DNA from: Paraburkholderia phosphatilytica | GTDB taxonomy: Bacteria > Pseudomonadota > Gammaproteobacteria > Burkholderiales > Burkholderiaceae | Length of the DNA: 64,000 bases | Direction: 5' to 3' | NCBI RefSeq assembly: GCF_003443895.1 | Contig: NZ_QQOA01000008.1 | Span: forward strand, 1-64,000 | Shown: positions 44,345 to 53,830 of the stretch, one piece after another | Layout of the letters: each line of letters begins with the position of its first letter | How positions within the stretch are numbered: the stretch's first letter is position 1 | Notes under the pieces: generated by a model | The model's input: only the letters and a program-made list of their open reading frames with translations | The model's database searches: none | What the model was told of the DNA's origin: nothing | Program-made: the position numbers and the translations under genes

Positions 44345-46447
44345 ATGTCTAGCGCTCCCCCTTCAGGCAACATGAGTATCCAGGAAGCGCTCGAGCGGGC
44401 CTACGCGCACTGGAACGCCGGTCAGGCCGAGCAGGCCGAAATACTCGCGCAGCGGGTGCTGGCCGAATGGCCGGGGCAGCCCGACGCGCTGCATCTGCTC
44501 GGGCTGATGGCGCACGCGTACGGCAACCTGGATCTGGCGATCTCGCACCTCAGGCAGGCGTGTCAGTCGCCGCGCGCGCCTGCCGTGTATTCGAGCAATC
44601 TCGCGGAAATGTATCGCCAGAAGGGCATGCTGCCCGAAGGCGAGGAAGCCGCGCAGCGCGCGGTCGCGATGGAACCGGGGCTCGTGTCCGGCTGGAACAA
44701 CCTGGGCATCCTGCTGCAGGAAGCGGGCAAGGTCGAGCAGAGCCGCGCGTGCCTGGAACGGGTCGTCGCGCTGAGCCCCGACTGGGCCGAAGCGCATAAC
44801 AACCTGGGCAACACGTGGCGTCTGCTCGGGCGCATGGATCACGCGCAGACCTGTTACGCGAAGGCGCTTGCGCTCAATCCGTCGTACGCGGAAGCGCACA
44901 GCAATCTCGCGTTCCTGCTGTCGACGCAAGGCAGCTATGACGAAGCCGCGCGGCATGCGCGGCAGGCCATCGATCTCAATCCTCGCCTCGTCGACGCGTA
45001 CCTGAATCTCGCGGACGTCGAAATTTCCCGGCAACGCCACGATGCGGCGCTGCGCGTGCTCGGGATGCTCGATGCGTTCGCGCCGGAGCATCCGGCCGCG
45101 CTCGCGGCGCGCGCGAAAGCGCTCAAACAGATCGCGCACACCGAGGAAGCGCTGGCCATCGCGCGGCGCGCCGTGGCGCTCGCGCCGCGCAGCGCCGACG
45201 CTCACCACACGCTGGCGATGACGCTGCAGGATCTCGGCCTGACCGACGAAGCGCGCGACGCCTACGAGCAGGCCGCGACCTTGCCCGGCACGGTGGCCGA
45301 AACCGCGCTGGTGGGGTGCGCATCGCTGTTGATGGAAGCGGGGCGCCGGGACGAAGCGCTCGCGGCCTTCGAACAGGTGCTCGCGCGTTTCCCGGATTCC
45401 GCGCAGGCGCGCGCGGCGCGCTCGGACCTGCGCACGTTCGTTGCGGGCGACCCCGACATCGCCGCGCTGGAGGCGTGTCTCGCCGAAGGCGAACGACGCT
45501 CGCTCGTCGATCGCGTCGCGGCGCACTTTGCGCTCGGCAAGGCTTACCTCGACATCAAGGATCCCGATCGCGCGTTTCGCCATCTCGCGGACGGCAACCG
45601 CCAGAAGCGCGCTTCGTTCGACTACGACAGCGCAGAGACCGGACGCTGGATGGAGCGCTCCGCCGCGGTGTTTACGCCGGAACGGTATGCGCGGCTCGCG
45701 GGCCTCGGCGCACCGTCGACGCTGCCCATCTTCGTGATCGGCATGCCGCGCTCCGGCACCACGCTGATCGAACAGATCCTCTCGTCGCATCCGCAGGTGA
45801 CGGGCGCGGGCGAACTGTCGGCGCTGCGTCTCGCGATCGACGAACTAGGCAGCTTTCCCGACCGTATCGCGACGCTGGACAACGAGGCTGACGCCGCGGC
45901 GCGCCTGCGCGCATGCGGGGAAGCGTATCTGGCGCGCGTGGCGCCGCTGGCCGGTGGACGGCCGCACGTCGTCGACAAGATGCCCGGCAACTTCCTGTAC
46001 GCAGGCGCGATTCCGCTGATCCTGCCGGGCGCCCGGATCATTCACGTGCGGCGCGATCCGGTGGATACCTGCTTGTCGTGCTACACGAAGCTGTTCAGCG
46101 GACAGCAGCCGTTCGCGTACGACCAGACCGAACTCGGCGTCTTCTACCGCCAGTACGAACGCCTGATGGCGCATTGGCGCGAACTGCTGCCCAGCAACGC
46201 GTTCATCGAAGTCGACTACGAAGCCGTGATCGACGACCTGGAAAGCGAAGCGCGCCGTCTGACCGGCTTCCTCGGGCTGCCGTGGGACGACGCGTGCCTC
46301 AGCTTCCATCAGAACCGCCGGGTGGTCCGCACGGCGAGCGTGAACCAGGTGCGTCAGCCGATCTACAGGACTTCGAAGGATCGCTGGCGTGCGTATGCGC
46401 GCTATCTCGGTCCGCTGCTCGAGGCGCTCGGCGTCGAGGCGCCTTGA
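44345..46447 (+). CDS. TPR protein with a sulfotransferase domain
   Basis: A 700-residue cytoplasmic protein. Residues about 10-380 are around nine tetratricopeptide repeats (EPGLVSGWNNLGILLQEAGK and PDWAEAHNNLGNTWRLLGRM are typical). The C-terminal domain (about 460-690) is a PAPS-type sulfotransferase: the 5'-phosphosulfate loop is GMPRSGTTLIEQILSSHPQV near residue 465, with VDKMPGNFLYAG and the 3'-phosphate segment HVRRDPVDTCLSCYTKLF. It would move sulfate from PAPS to a glycan, protein or small acceptor held by the TPRs. ATG 44345 is chosen; 44372 is possible. It overlaps the next gene by one base and lies between two autotransporter genes. Confidence 0.85.
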   Translation: MSSAPPSGNMSIQEALERAYAHWNAGQAEQAEILAQRVLAEWPGQPDALHLLGLMAHAYGNLDLAISHLRQACQSPRAPAVYSSNLAEMYRQKGMLPEGEEAAQRAVAMEPGLVSGWNNLGILLQEAGKVEQSRACLERVVALSPDWAEAHNNLGNTWRLLGRMDHAQTCYAKALALNPSYAEAHSNLAFLLSTQGSYDEAARHARQAIDLNPRLVDAYLNLADVEISRQRHDAALRVLGMLDAFAPEHPAALAARAKALKQIAHTEEALAIARRAVALAPRSADAHHTLAMTLQDLGLTDEARDAYEQAATLPGTVAETALVGCASLLMEAGRRDEALAAFEQVLARFPDSAQARAARSDLRTFVAGDPDIAALEACLAEGERRSLVDRVAAHFALGKAYLDIKDPDRAFRHLADGNRQKRASFDYDSAETGRWMERSAAVFTPERYARLAGLGAPSTLPIFVIGMPRSGTTLIEQILSSHPQVTGAGELSALRLAIDELGSFPDRIATLDNEADAAARLRACGEAYLARVAPLAGGRPHVVDKMPGNFLYAGAIPLILPGARIIHVRRDPVDTCLSCYTKLFSGQQPFAYDQTELGVFYRQYERLMAHWRELLPSNAFIEVDYEAVIDDLESEARRLTGFLGLPWDDACLSFHQNRRVVRTASVNQVRQPIYRTSKDRWRAYARYLGPLLEALGVEAP

Positions 46448-47610
46448 TGACCGGCGCCGCCCCCGATATCCGCGCGATCGATCAGCAGGTTCGTTCGCTG
46501 CTGGCATCGGGACGCTACGAGGAAGCCGAGGCGATCGTGCGTCCCTTCCTGGCTTCGGGCAGCGGACCGCTCGTGCTCTGGAAGCTGCTCACGGCAACGC
46601 TGCGTCCGCAGGGACGCATCGCTGAAACGCGGAGGATCCAGGAAATGCTGGTCGAGCACGCGCCCGGCGATTTCCCCACGCGTTTCGATCTGTCCGAAAC
46701 GCTGCTGCTGCTGGGCGAGTTCGAACGCGGCTGGCGCGAATACCACTACCGTTACAGCCTCGCGCACACGGTGAGCATCGAGCGCAAGGTGCAACGTCCG
46801 CGCTGGGACGGTCGCGCGATGCCCGGCAAAACGCTGCTGATTCACGACGAGCAGGGTTATGGCGATACCTTCCAGTTCATGCGCATGGTGCAGTGGGCCA
46901 AGGCGAAGAGCGGTGCGCGGGTCGTCTTCGAGATCAATGCGGAAACGCTGTCGATCGCGCAGCGCATCGCGGGCTACGACGACCTGATCGTGCGCGGCAG
47001 TCTGCCCCCCGCATTCGATATGCACTGCGAACTGATGAGCTTGCCGATGGCGTTGGGACTGCGTCTCGACGATCTGCCCGGACCCATTCCATATTTGACC
47101 CCGGACCCGCAGCGCCTCGAACGCTGGCGGCAACGTCTCGCCGCGCTGCCGCGCCCGCTGGTGGCGCTTGTCTGGGCGGGACGGCCCACGCATCACAACG
47201 ATGCCAATCGCTCGCTGAGCCTCGCGCAGCTCGCGCCGCTCGCGCAGCAGGGCGTCAGCTTCGTTGCGATCCAGAAAGGACCCGCGGCGGCGCAGGCCGA
47301 CTCGCCGCCCGATGGCATGGCGATGCTTTCGCTGTCGAACGAGATCGCCGATTTCGAGGACACCGCGGCAATCCTCTCGTCTGTGGATCTGCTGATCTCG
47401 GTGGACTCGTCTCCGGTCCACCTCGCGGGCGCGCTGGGTCGCCCAGCGTGGGTCATGTTGCCGAAGGTGCCGGACTGGCGCTGGATGCTCGAACGCGAGG
47501 ATACGCCGTGGTATCCGCAGATGCGTCTGTTTCGACAGGAGCAGCGCGCGGACTGGAGCGGCGTCGTTGCCCGGATGGCTGACGAACTCGCTCGCTTCAA
47601 GGCTCAGTGA
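46447..47610 (+). CDS. TPR protein with a GT9-like glycosyltransferase domain
   Basis: A 387-residue protein whose ATG overlaps the stop of the sulfotransferase gene (TGATG), so the two are translationally coupled. The first 110 residues carry a few TPRs (RYEEAEAIVRPFL, RFDLSETLLLLGEFERGW). The rest resembles the heptosyltransferase-like (GT-B, GT9-type) domain found fused to TPRs: LLIHDEQGYGDTFQFMRM, ALVWAGRPTHHNDANRSL, DLLISVDSSPVHLAGALGRP, VPDWRWMLEREDTPWYP. Such TPR-glycosyltransferases often modify surface proteins or glycans. The acceptor is unknown; the neighbouring autotransporters are candidates. Confidence 0.8.
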   Translation: MTGAAPDIRAIDQQVRSLLASGRYEEAEAIVRPFLASGSGPLVLWKLLTATLRPQGRIAETRRIQEMLVEHAPGDFPTRFDLSETLLLLGEFERGWREYHYRYSLAHTVSIERKVQRPRWDGRAMPGKTLLIHDEQGYGDTFQFMRMVQWAKAKSGARVVFEINAETLSIAQRIAGYDDLIVRGSLPPAFDMHCELMSLPMALGLRLDDLPGPIPYLTPDPQRLERWRQRLAALPRPLVALVWAGRPTHHNDANRSLSLAQLAPLAQQGVSFVAIQKGPAAAQADSPPDGMAMLSLSNEIADFEDTAAILSSVDLLISVDSSPVHLAGALGRPAWVMLPKVPDWRWMLEREDTPWYPQMRLFRQEQRADWSGVVARMADELARFKAQ

Positions 47611-48509
47611 AGCCCGCTTTCAACGTAGGCCGATGCGGCCGTCGATCCATTGAAGCCTCGTACCGTGGCGCCGCGATCCTGACCGCGCTGCTGTTCGCCG
47701 GAGCGCTGTCGGGTTGCGCGACGCTCGATCGTGACGCGCATGCCGACGCGCTGGCCGAACCTGCGCAACTGCACCGGCAGCTCGTCGATACCGGCGGCTT
47801 CGTGCTGACGGCTTTCGCGCGTATCTCGCAGCCTGGCAAGCCGCTGCGCGTCTACATCGAAGGCGACGGCGTCGCATGGCTGTCGCGCACCGAGCCTTCG
47901 CTCGATCCCACCCCGCGCGAGGCCGAGGGTCTCGCGCTCGCCGCGCAGGACCCTTCGCCGAACGTCGTCTACCTTGCACGCCCGTGCCAGTTCACGCCGA
48001 TGGCGATGAACCCGCGCTGCGGCATTCCCTACTGGACCGGCAAGCGTTTCGCAGCGGACGTGATCGAGTCGATGAACGATGCCGTCAGCCGCTTTGCCGG
48101 GCAAACACCCGGACAGCCTGTCGAGCTGGTCGGCTATTCGGGAGGCGGCGCAGTCGCGGTGTTGATTGCCGCGCGCCGCACCGACGTCGCGTCGATCCGC
48201 ACCGTGGCCGGCAATCTCGACGACGAATTCGTCAACCGGCTGCACGATGTGTCGCCGATGCCCGAGTCGGAAAACCCGATCGACTTCGCGCGCCGTGTCG
48301 CCACGATTCCGCAGGTGCATTTCAGCGGCGCCGATGACGACGTCGTTCCTCCGTCGGTGGCGCAGCGCTTCGTCAACGCGACCGGCACGCGATGCGCGCA
48401 GGCGATGACCATTCCCGACCTGTCGCACGACAGCGACTGGAGCAGTCGCTGGCCGGCGTTGCTGGAAATCGCGCCGGCGTGCGCTCCGGGGCCTCGACCG
48501 TCGAACTGA
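47607..48509 (+). CDS. Alpha/beta-hydrolase lipoprotein
   Basis: A 300-residue predicted lipoprotein hydrolase. It starts at GTG 47607, overlapping the previous stop by 4 nt (GTGA). A hydrophobic segment ends in the lipobox LSGC near residue 36. The nucleophile elbow is LVGYSGGGAVAVLIA, with a likely acid in FSGADDDVVPP and the histidine in IPDLSHDSDW, giving a complete Ser-Asp-His set. It is probably anchored in the outer or inner membrane facing the periplasm. It is third in the operon with the TPR enzymes and converges with the second autotransporter. Confidence 0.8.
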   Translation: MKPAFNVGRCGRRSIEASYRGAAILTALLFAGALSGCATLDRDAHADALAEPAQLHRQLVDTGGFVLTAFARISQPGKPLRVYIEGDGVAWLSRTEPSLDPTPREAEGLALAAQDPSPNVVYLARPCQFTPMAMNPRCGIPYWTGKRFAADVIESMNDAVSRFAGQTPGQPVELVGYSGGGAVAVLIAARRTDVASIRTVAGNLDDEFVNRLHDVSPMPESENPIDFARRVATIPQVHFSGADDDVVPPSVAQRFVNATGTRCAQAMTIPDLSHDSDWSSRWPALLEIAPACAPGPRPSN

Positions 48510-48579
48510 CGGCGCGACCCCGGGCAACGTGGGTGGTCAGCCAGTCCCGCCACGCGTGTGCGAAGGCTGACGACGCACG

Positions 48580-51249
48580 TTAGAACCGCTGCTGCAGCCG
48601 CACGATCCCGGTTTGCGAAACGAAGCGCGGCGCGGCCTGCAGTTCGTAGCGCACCGACAGACTCAGGTTGTTCGCCCTCAGCAGCGTCGCGCCCAGCGTG
48701 ATGTCCGCGAGATCCGCGACGGGCGCTGCGCCGACCGTCGTGAACGCGGTCTCGCCGGTCGGGTCCGCCGCGTACTGCGCGCCGGTCACCTGCCGCGTGT
48801 GCACGTACTCGTGCACCCACTGCGCCTGCAGCTCCGGCACGATCTCCCCGTAGTGCGTCGTGAAGCCCTGCGACAGCTTTACGCCGAAGCTGCTTTTCAC
48901 CGAGTTCGCGTGGCTGGCGTCGACCGCCAGTGCCGCACCGTTGCCGCCGCTCTCCGTATAGCCGCCCTGATGCAGGTAGCTGTACGTCAGGCTGGTCAGC
49001 GGCGTGACCGTCAATCCGCCGACCGCGAGCGGGTAGCCGGCCTCGGCACGCGCCACGTACTGCTGGCCGTTGAATTCGCCGCTGGCCTTGCCATCGAAAC
49101 CCTGGATGCTGTCGATGACGCGCGTCTCGTCGTAGTGCTGCTGCACGACCCCGCCCGACAGATTCACGTACCACGGCTTACCCGTGTAGCCCGCATAGCC
49201 GATCAGGCCGTAGGCGTTCACGCGGGTGGAGTCGTCAGCCGTATCGCCGGTGTTGTTGATGGCGGTGTTGCTGTACGTGAACACGCCGCCCACCCGCCAG
49301 TTCTCGCCGACGGTGCGGTCCGCGCCGACCAGCAGGCCGCCGTAGTTCTCGCTGTAGCCATCCACCTGGTCGCTCTCGCCGCGGCTTGCGTGGCCGCCGA
49401 ACGCCTGTCCCCACGCGGTCCATTGTTCCGGTCGCTCGCCGGTCGCCACGCCGCTTTCGCCCGACGCGAGGCGCAACGCGTTCACGTGCGCGTCGACCAC
49501 GCCCAACGACTCGAAGGTCGGCGCGGCCGGCGCCCAGCCGCTGTTGCTCGCCGCCAGCTGCTTGCCGATATGGTTGGTGGTCTGTGCGTTCGACGTGGTG
49601 CTGAGCGAGCCCAGCGTGGCGTCATACAGGTTCAGCAGCGTCGCGCTGCTGACGCCGCTGTAGCTCAGCAGACCGTCGAGCGAGTGAGCCGCATTGGGTG
49701 CGGTCGCGGCCGACGCATTCGGAGTAGGGGTGGGCGTCGGCGCGGGTGTTGGCGTTGGTGTTGGAGTAGGCGTTGGAGTCGGAGTCGGAGTCGGAGTCGG
49801 AGTCGGAGTCGGAGTCGGAGTCGGAGTCGGAGTCGGCGTCGGCGTCGGCGTAGGCGTCCCGGCCAGCGTCACCACCAGATCCGTGTGGCCGCCAGTGATC
49901 GTCGTGCTGCCCGTCGCGGTCAGCGTGCCTGCCGAATAGGTCAGCCCCGAACCGTAGGTCGCGGTACCTGCCGTATCCACCACCACGTAACGCTGGCCGC
50001 CAGCCAGCGCGTAGCCCGCCGAAACGATGTTCACCGAGCCGCCCGTCATCGACGTGTTGCCCGTCACCACCAGCTTGCCCGACTGGGTCGAACTCGCCGC
50101 GCCAATCTGCAGCGTGCCTCCCAGCTGGGTGAAGTTACTGGTGATCGTGACCGGCTGATTGATCTGCAGCACGGAGTTGAGGTTATAGACCGCGAGGTTC
50201 GCGTTCGACACGACGATGTCGTCGTTCAGCAGCACGTTGCCATACACGAAGCTCACGCTCGAGCTACTGTTGATCGTGCCGACCGCGCCGTTAGCGCCCG
50301 TCAGCGTGCCGAAGATCGTACCCGTTCCGCCGCTGATGTTGAGCGCTGCGGTCGTCTGGTTCACGATGTTGCCTTCGATCAGACCGGAGTTGTTGATCCA
50401 GGTCAGCTGGCCGCTGGTCTCGTTATAGATGGCGTCAGTGCTGCCCGAAATCGTGCCGCTGTTGGTCAGCGTGCCGATCGTGCCGAAGTTGTGGATACCG
50501 TAGCTGCCGACGATCTGTCCGCTGTTGGTCAGCGTGCCGATCGTGCCGCGGTTGAAGACGCCCGCCGAGGTGCCGGACAGCTTGCCGTCGTTGATCAGTG
50601 TGCCGATCGTGCCAGTGGTGTAGTTGTAGACAGCCGAATAAGCGGTTGCCGAGATCGTGCCGGAGTTGGTCAGTGTGCCGATGCTGCCGGCGTTGTAGAT
50701 ACCTGAGGAGCCGCTGCTGATCAGTCCCGTGTTGGTCAGCGTGCCGATCGTGCCGGCGGCCAGGTTGTGGATAGCCGTAGCAAAGGGCGACGTGATCGTG
50801 CCGCTGTTGCTCAGCGTGCTGATTGTGCCGCTGTTCATGACATCGACGCCGGAGGTCATCGATGCGTTGTTGCTCAGCGTGCCGATCGTGCCGGTGTTGT
50901 AGACTTCTCCGAGCAGGCCGGCGTTGCTGATCGTACCGATCGAGCCGGCGACGTCCACTGCGTACCCGCCACTCCCGGTGACGGTCCCGGTCACCGAGAG
51001 GTTGCCGGAGCCATCGAAGGTGTAATCGCTGCCCACGGTGCCGCCATTCACCGTCACCTGCGCCATGGCCATCTGCGTGCTCGCAGCCATGAAAATGGCC
51101 GCACCCGCCACGGCCTTCAGCGAGCCTGGCGCCATCCCACGACGGCGCTCTGCGCGCGCCGACGGTCCCCCGTGTGCATGCGCCAGTTCAGACGCCACCT
51201 GGAACATGCCCAGGCTCGAATTCCACACGATCCGGTATCCACGATTCAT
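48580..51249 (-). CDS. Autotransporter adhesin-like protein 2 (type Va, with extended signal peptide)
   Basis: An 889-residue type V secreted protein. The ATG at 51249 is chosen because it begins a classic extended signal peptide region ([20 protein letters not shown], residues 1-20), followed by a signal peptide ending TQMAMAQ. The passenger consists of repeats such as [14 protein letters not shown] and [10 protein letters not shown], forming a beta-helix. A long Thr-Pro linker (about 464-509) precedes the beta-barrel, which contains [20 protein letters not shown] and ends VRLQQRF. It is closely related to autotransporter 1 in passenger and barrel. The two genes point toward each other around the TPR-enzyme operon. 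Confidence 0.9.
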   Translation of the reverse strand: MNRGYRIVWNSSLGMFQVASELAHAHGGPSARAERRRGMAPGSLKAVAGAAIFMAASTQMAMAQVTVNGGTVGSDYTFDGSGNLSVTGTVTGSGGYAVDVAGSIGTISNAGLLGEVYNTGTIGTLSNNASMTSGVDVMNSGTISTLSNSGTITSPFATAIHNLAAGTIGTLTNTGLISSGSSGIYNAGSIGTLTNSGTISATAYSAVYNYTTGTIGTLINDGKLSGTSAGVFNRGTIGTLTNSGQIVGSYGIHNFGTIGTLTNSGTISGSTDAIYNETSGQLTWINNSGLIEGNIVNQTTAALNISGGTGTIFGTLTGANGAVGTINSSSSVSFVYGNVLLNDDIVVSNANLAVYNLNSVLQINQPVTITSNFTQLGGTLQIGAASSTQSGKLVVTGNTSMTGGSVNIVSAGYALAGGQRYVVVDTAGTATYGSGLTYSAGTLTATGSTTITGGHTDLVVTLAGTPTPTPTPTPTPTPTPTPTPTPTPTPTPTPTPTPTPTPAPTPTPTPNASAATAPNAAHSLDGLLSYSGVSSATLLNLYDATLGSLSTTSNAQTTNHIGKQLAASNSGWAPAAPTFESLGVVDAHVNALRLASGESGVATGERPEQWTAWGQAFGGHASRGESDQVDGYSENYGGLLVGADRTVGENWRVGGVFTYSNTAINNTGDTADDSTRVNAYGLIGYAGYTGKPWYVNLSGGVVQQHYDETRVIDSIQGFDGKASGEFNGQQYVARAEAGYPLAVGGLTVTPLTSLTYSYLHQGGYTESGGNGAALAVDASHANSVKSSFGVKLSQGFTTHYGEIVPELQAQWVHEYVHTRQVTGAQYAADPTGETAFTTVGAAPVADLADITLGATLLRANNLSLSVRYELQAAPRFVSQTGIVRLQQRF
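49721..49858. repeat. Hexanucleotide tandem repeat in the autotransporter 2 linker
   Basis: On the plus strand GGAGTC is repeated ten times perfectly (49775-49834), flanked by GGCGTC, GGTGTT and similar variants. The minus-strand reading is Thr-Pro. Because the unit is 6 bp, slippage changes linker length by two residues without a frameshift. Confidence 0.9.
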
Positions 51250-51714
51250 CCCTAACCTCAATTCCCTGACTTTGTTTTATATGTGTCGGGCAGCCCGCCA
51301 GGGACGCACCGACTCGGCCTGACGATGTGCCGGTCGGCGTTCTTGTGTAGAACCCCCCGTCATGCCTTACCCAATATTTGCTGCGCGAACATAGCAAGGG
51401 CCTTTTGGGGTCATTGACATTGCGTCTCAATTTGCATCCGCGCCACAGGTTCCCGGACGCGCAAACGTTGTCGCCGCATCCGCGTTTACCTTGAGGCGCA
51501 GCAACGAGCGTTCGGAGTTGTGCCGTTCTCCGCAGTGCTGTCCCGCGTTTTCGCATGCTTAACCGACACCTAAATCCTGCTTCCAGACAATCGAATTCCG
51601 CGCCGTTTTTGGCCCGGGCAACCTTCGATCGACCTCGTAACGAACTACGGGGGACTCTGGGGTAGCCGACGAGACCCGGCCGCCCCAGCCTCGAAGCCTG
51701 CTTGGGAGATGGTT
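51250..51714. other. Divergent promoter region, autotransporter 2 / liv operon
   Basis: 465 bp with no gene called. It must hold the promoters for the autotransporter (minus strand) and the substrate-binding protein gene (plus strand). I see a GAGG site before the autotransporter ATG and a GGGAG before the ABC gene, but no clear consensus promoter pair or operator. A minus-strand frame crossing it has no recognisable protein. Confidence 0.5.
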
Positions 51715-52830
51715 ATGGATCGCCGGAAAAGTTGGAGCAGTTGGGGTGTGATGCTTGGCGTGGGCGGGCTGGCGTTAGCGTGTTCCGGGTATGCCAGCGC
51801 GAATATCGTGGTCGGGGTGGCGGGTCCGATGACAGGGGAATATGCGTCCGGCGGCGAGCAGTTCCGCAAAGGCGCGGAACAGGCGGTCAAGGACATCAAC
51901 GCGAGCGGCGGCGTACTCGGGCAGCAGCTCGATCTGACCGTCGGCGACGACGTGTGCGATCCGAAGCAGGCCGTGTCGGTCGCGAACAGCTTCGTGAACA
52001 AGAAGGTGGCGTTCGTCGACGGCCACTGGTGCTCCAGCTCGACGCTGCCGGCGTCCGACGTCTACAACGACGCGCAGATCCCGGAAATCACGGTGTCGAC
52101 GAACCCGAAAATCACCGAGCGCGGCATCAAGGGCGTGTTCCGTATCACCGGTCGCGACGATCAGCAGGGCCTCGTCGCCGCGGACTATATCGCCACGCAT
52201 TTCAAGGGCAGGAAGGTCGCGGTGATCGATGATCGCACCGCGTATGGCGGTGGACTCGCGGATGCGATCGCTGGCGGTTTCGCGGCGAAGCAGGTGCCGG
52301 TCGCGCTGCGCGAGTCGATTACGGCGGGCGAAAAGGACTATTCGGGTCTTGTCAGCAAGCTCAAGGCGAACGGCATCCAGGTGCTCGCCTATGGAGGCTA
52401 CTACCAGGAGGTCGCGCTGATTCTGCGGCAGGCGGCGCAGGCCGGCCTGAATCTCACGGTGATGGGCGGCGATACGCTGACGAACACCGAACTCGTCAAT
52501 GCGGCCGGCCCCGAAATCAGCAAGGTGCTCTTCACGTTCCCGCCCGATCCGCGCAAGAACGCGTCGGCGGCTAAGGTCGTTGCCGCGTTCCGCGCGCAGA
52601 AGGTCGAGCCGGAAGGCTACATGCTGTACTCCTACGCGGCGATGCAGGTGTTCGCCGCGGCCGCGAAAAAGGCGAACTCGGTCGACTACGGCGCGATCGT
52701 CAGGCAGCTGCGCGACACGTCGTTCGACACGGTAGTCGGCAAGGTCGACTTCGATTCGAAGGGCGATCTCAAGAGCCCGGGTTACGTCGTGTACAAGTGG
52801 AACGGCAACAGCTACGACTACGTGAAATAA
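51715..52830 (+). CDS. Branched-chain amino-acid-type ABC substrate-binding protein (LivK family)
   Basis: A 371-residue periplasmic-binding protein of the hydrophobic amino-acid uptake family. The ATG at 51715 has GGGAG 8 nt upstream; the ATG at 51709 is too close to it. A signal peptide is seen (GVMLGVGGLALACSGYASA before Asn). The mature protein begins IVVGVAGPMTGEYASGGEQF and contains VGDDVCDPKQAV and GHWCSSSTLPASDVY. Family members bind leucine/isoleucine/valine, other amino acids or aromatic acids. Next to a ben-cat cluster, an aromatic ligand is possible but not shown. Confidence 0.88.
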   Translation: MDRRKSWSSWGVMLGVGGLALACSGYASANIVVGVAGPMTGEYASGGEQFRKGAEQAVKDINASGGVLGQQLDLTVGDDVCDPKQAVSVANSFVNKKVAFVDGHWCSSSTLPASDVYNDAQIPEITVSTNPKITERGIKGVFRITGRDDQQGLVAADYIATHFKGRKVAVIDDRTAYGGGLADAIAGGFAAKQVPVALRESITAGEKDYSGLVSKLKANGIQVLAYGGYYQEVALILRQAAQAGLNLTVMGGDTLTNTELVNAAGPEISKVLFTFPPDPRKNASAAKVVAAFRAQKVEPEGYMLYSYAAMQVFAAAAKKANSVDYGAIVRQLRDTSFDTVVGKVDFDSKGDLKSPGYVVYKWNGNSYDYVK

Positions 52831-52859
52831 GCCCTCCGGTGGGCTGAATTCGACGAAGC

Positions 52860-52887
52860 GGCGATGCGCCCAGCGGGGCGCATCGCC
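52860..52887 (+). other. Intercistronic stem-loop between livK and livH
   Basis: A perfect 11-bp stem (GGCGATGCGCC / GGCGCATCGCC) with a 6-nt loop. Such hairpins after binding-protein genes usually stabilise the upstream mRNA or reduce read-through, giving more binding protein than permease. There is no T-run. Confidence 0.65.
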
Positions 52888-52912
52888 TGCGCCAGGAATC
52901 ACCGGAGGAGCT

Positions 52913-53830
52913 ATGAATCAGGCAGTTCAACAGATGATCAACGGGCTCACGCTGGGAGCCGTCTACGGGTTGATCGCGATCGGCTACACGATGGTGTACG
53001 GCATCATCGGCATGATCAATTTTGCACACGGCGACATCTACATGGTCAGCGCCTTCATCGCCGTGACCTGCTTTACGCTGCTTGCCGGCGGCGGTGTGAC
53101 GTCGGTTCTGGCCAGCATGATCGTCACGCTCGTCGTGACCATCGCGCTGACTTCGGCATTCGGCTGGACCGTGGAGCGGGTCGGCTATCGGCCGCTCAGA
53201 GGATCGAGCCGTCTCGCGCCGCTCATCTCGTCGATCGGCATCTCGATCTTTCTGCAGAACATGGTTCAGCTCACCCAGGGTGCGCGAGTCAAGTCGATCC
53301 AGCCGCTCATCAACGGCGGCGTCGAGCTGTTCTCGCATGAGGGCATGCGCGGGCCTTATATGTCGTACACCCAGGTGCTGATCATCGCGGTCACGGTCGT
53401 GCTGATGGGCGCATTCACGCTGTTCATCAATCGCACGTCGTTTGGACGCCAGCAACGCGCTTGCGAACAGGACCGGCGCATGATGCAGTTCCTCGGCTAC
53501 GACGTCGACCGCATCATCTCGCTCACGTTCATGATCGGCGCCGCGCTTGCCGCCGTGGCGGGCGTGCTGGTCACGCTCTACTACGGCGTGATCGATTTCT
53601 CGATCGGCTTCGAGGCGGGCATCAAGGCGTTTACCGCCGCGGTGCTGGGCGGCATCGGTTCGCTGCCGGGCGCGATGCTGGGCGGCATCGTCATCGGGAT
53701 GATCGAGTCGTTCTGGTCCGCTTACCTGTCTCCGGAATACAAGGACGTTGCGACGTTCGTCATCCTGATCATCGTGCTGATGTTCCGTCCTTCCGGACTG
53801 CTCGGCCGGCCGGAAGTGGAGAAGGTCTGA
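52913..53830 (+). CDS. livH: ABC permease LivH type
   Basis: A 305-residue inner-membrane permease with about eight helices. It has a strong ribosome-binding site (GGAGGAG). Family features are NGLTLGAVYGLIAIGYTMVY and GMINFAHGDIYM at the N-terminus, and AVLGGIGSLPGAMLGGIVIG near the C-terminus, the EAA-like loop that contacts the ATPase. It pairs with the LivM-type permease whose ATG overlaps its stop. Confidence 0.9.
   Translation: MNQAVQQMINGLTLGAVYGLIAIGYTMVYGIIGMINFAHGDIYMVSAFIAVTCFTLLAGGGVTSVLASMIVTLVVTIALTSAFGWTVERVGYRPLRGSSRLAPLISSIGISIFLQNMVQLTQGARVKSIQPLINGGVELFSHEGMRGPYMSYTQVLIIAVTVVLMGAFTLFINRTSFGRQQRACEQDRRMMQFLGYDVDRIISLTFMIGAALAAVAGVLVTLYYGVIDFSIGFEAGIKAFTAAVLGGIGSLPGAMLGGIVIGMIESFWSAYLSPEYKDVATFVILIIVLMFRPSGLLGRPEVEKV

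Noticed and set aside
49721..49858. Tandem repeats as a CRISPR array
   Set aside because: Units are 6 bp with no spacers and encode a Thr-Pro linker in frame with the autotransporter.
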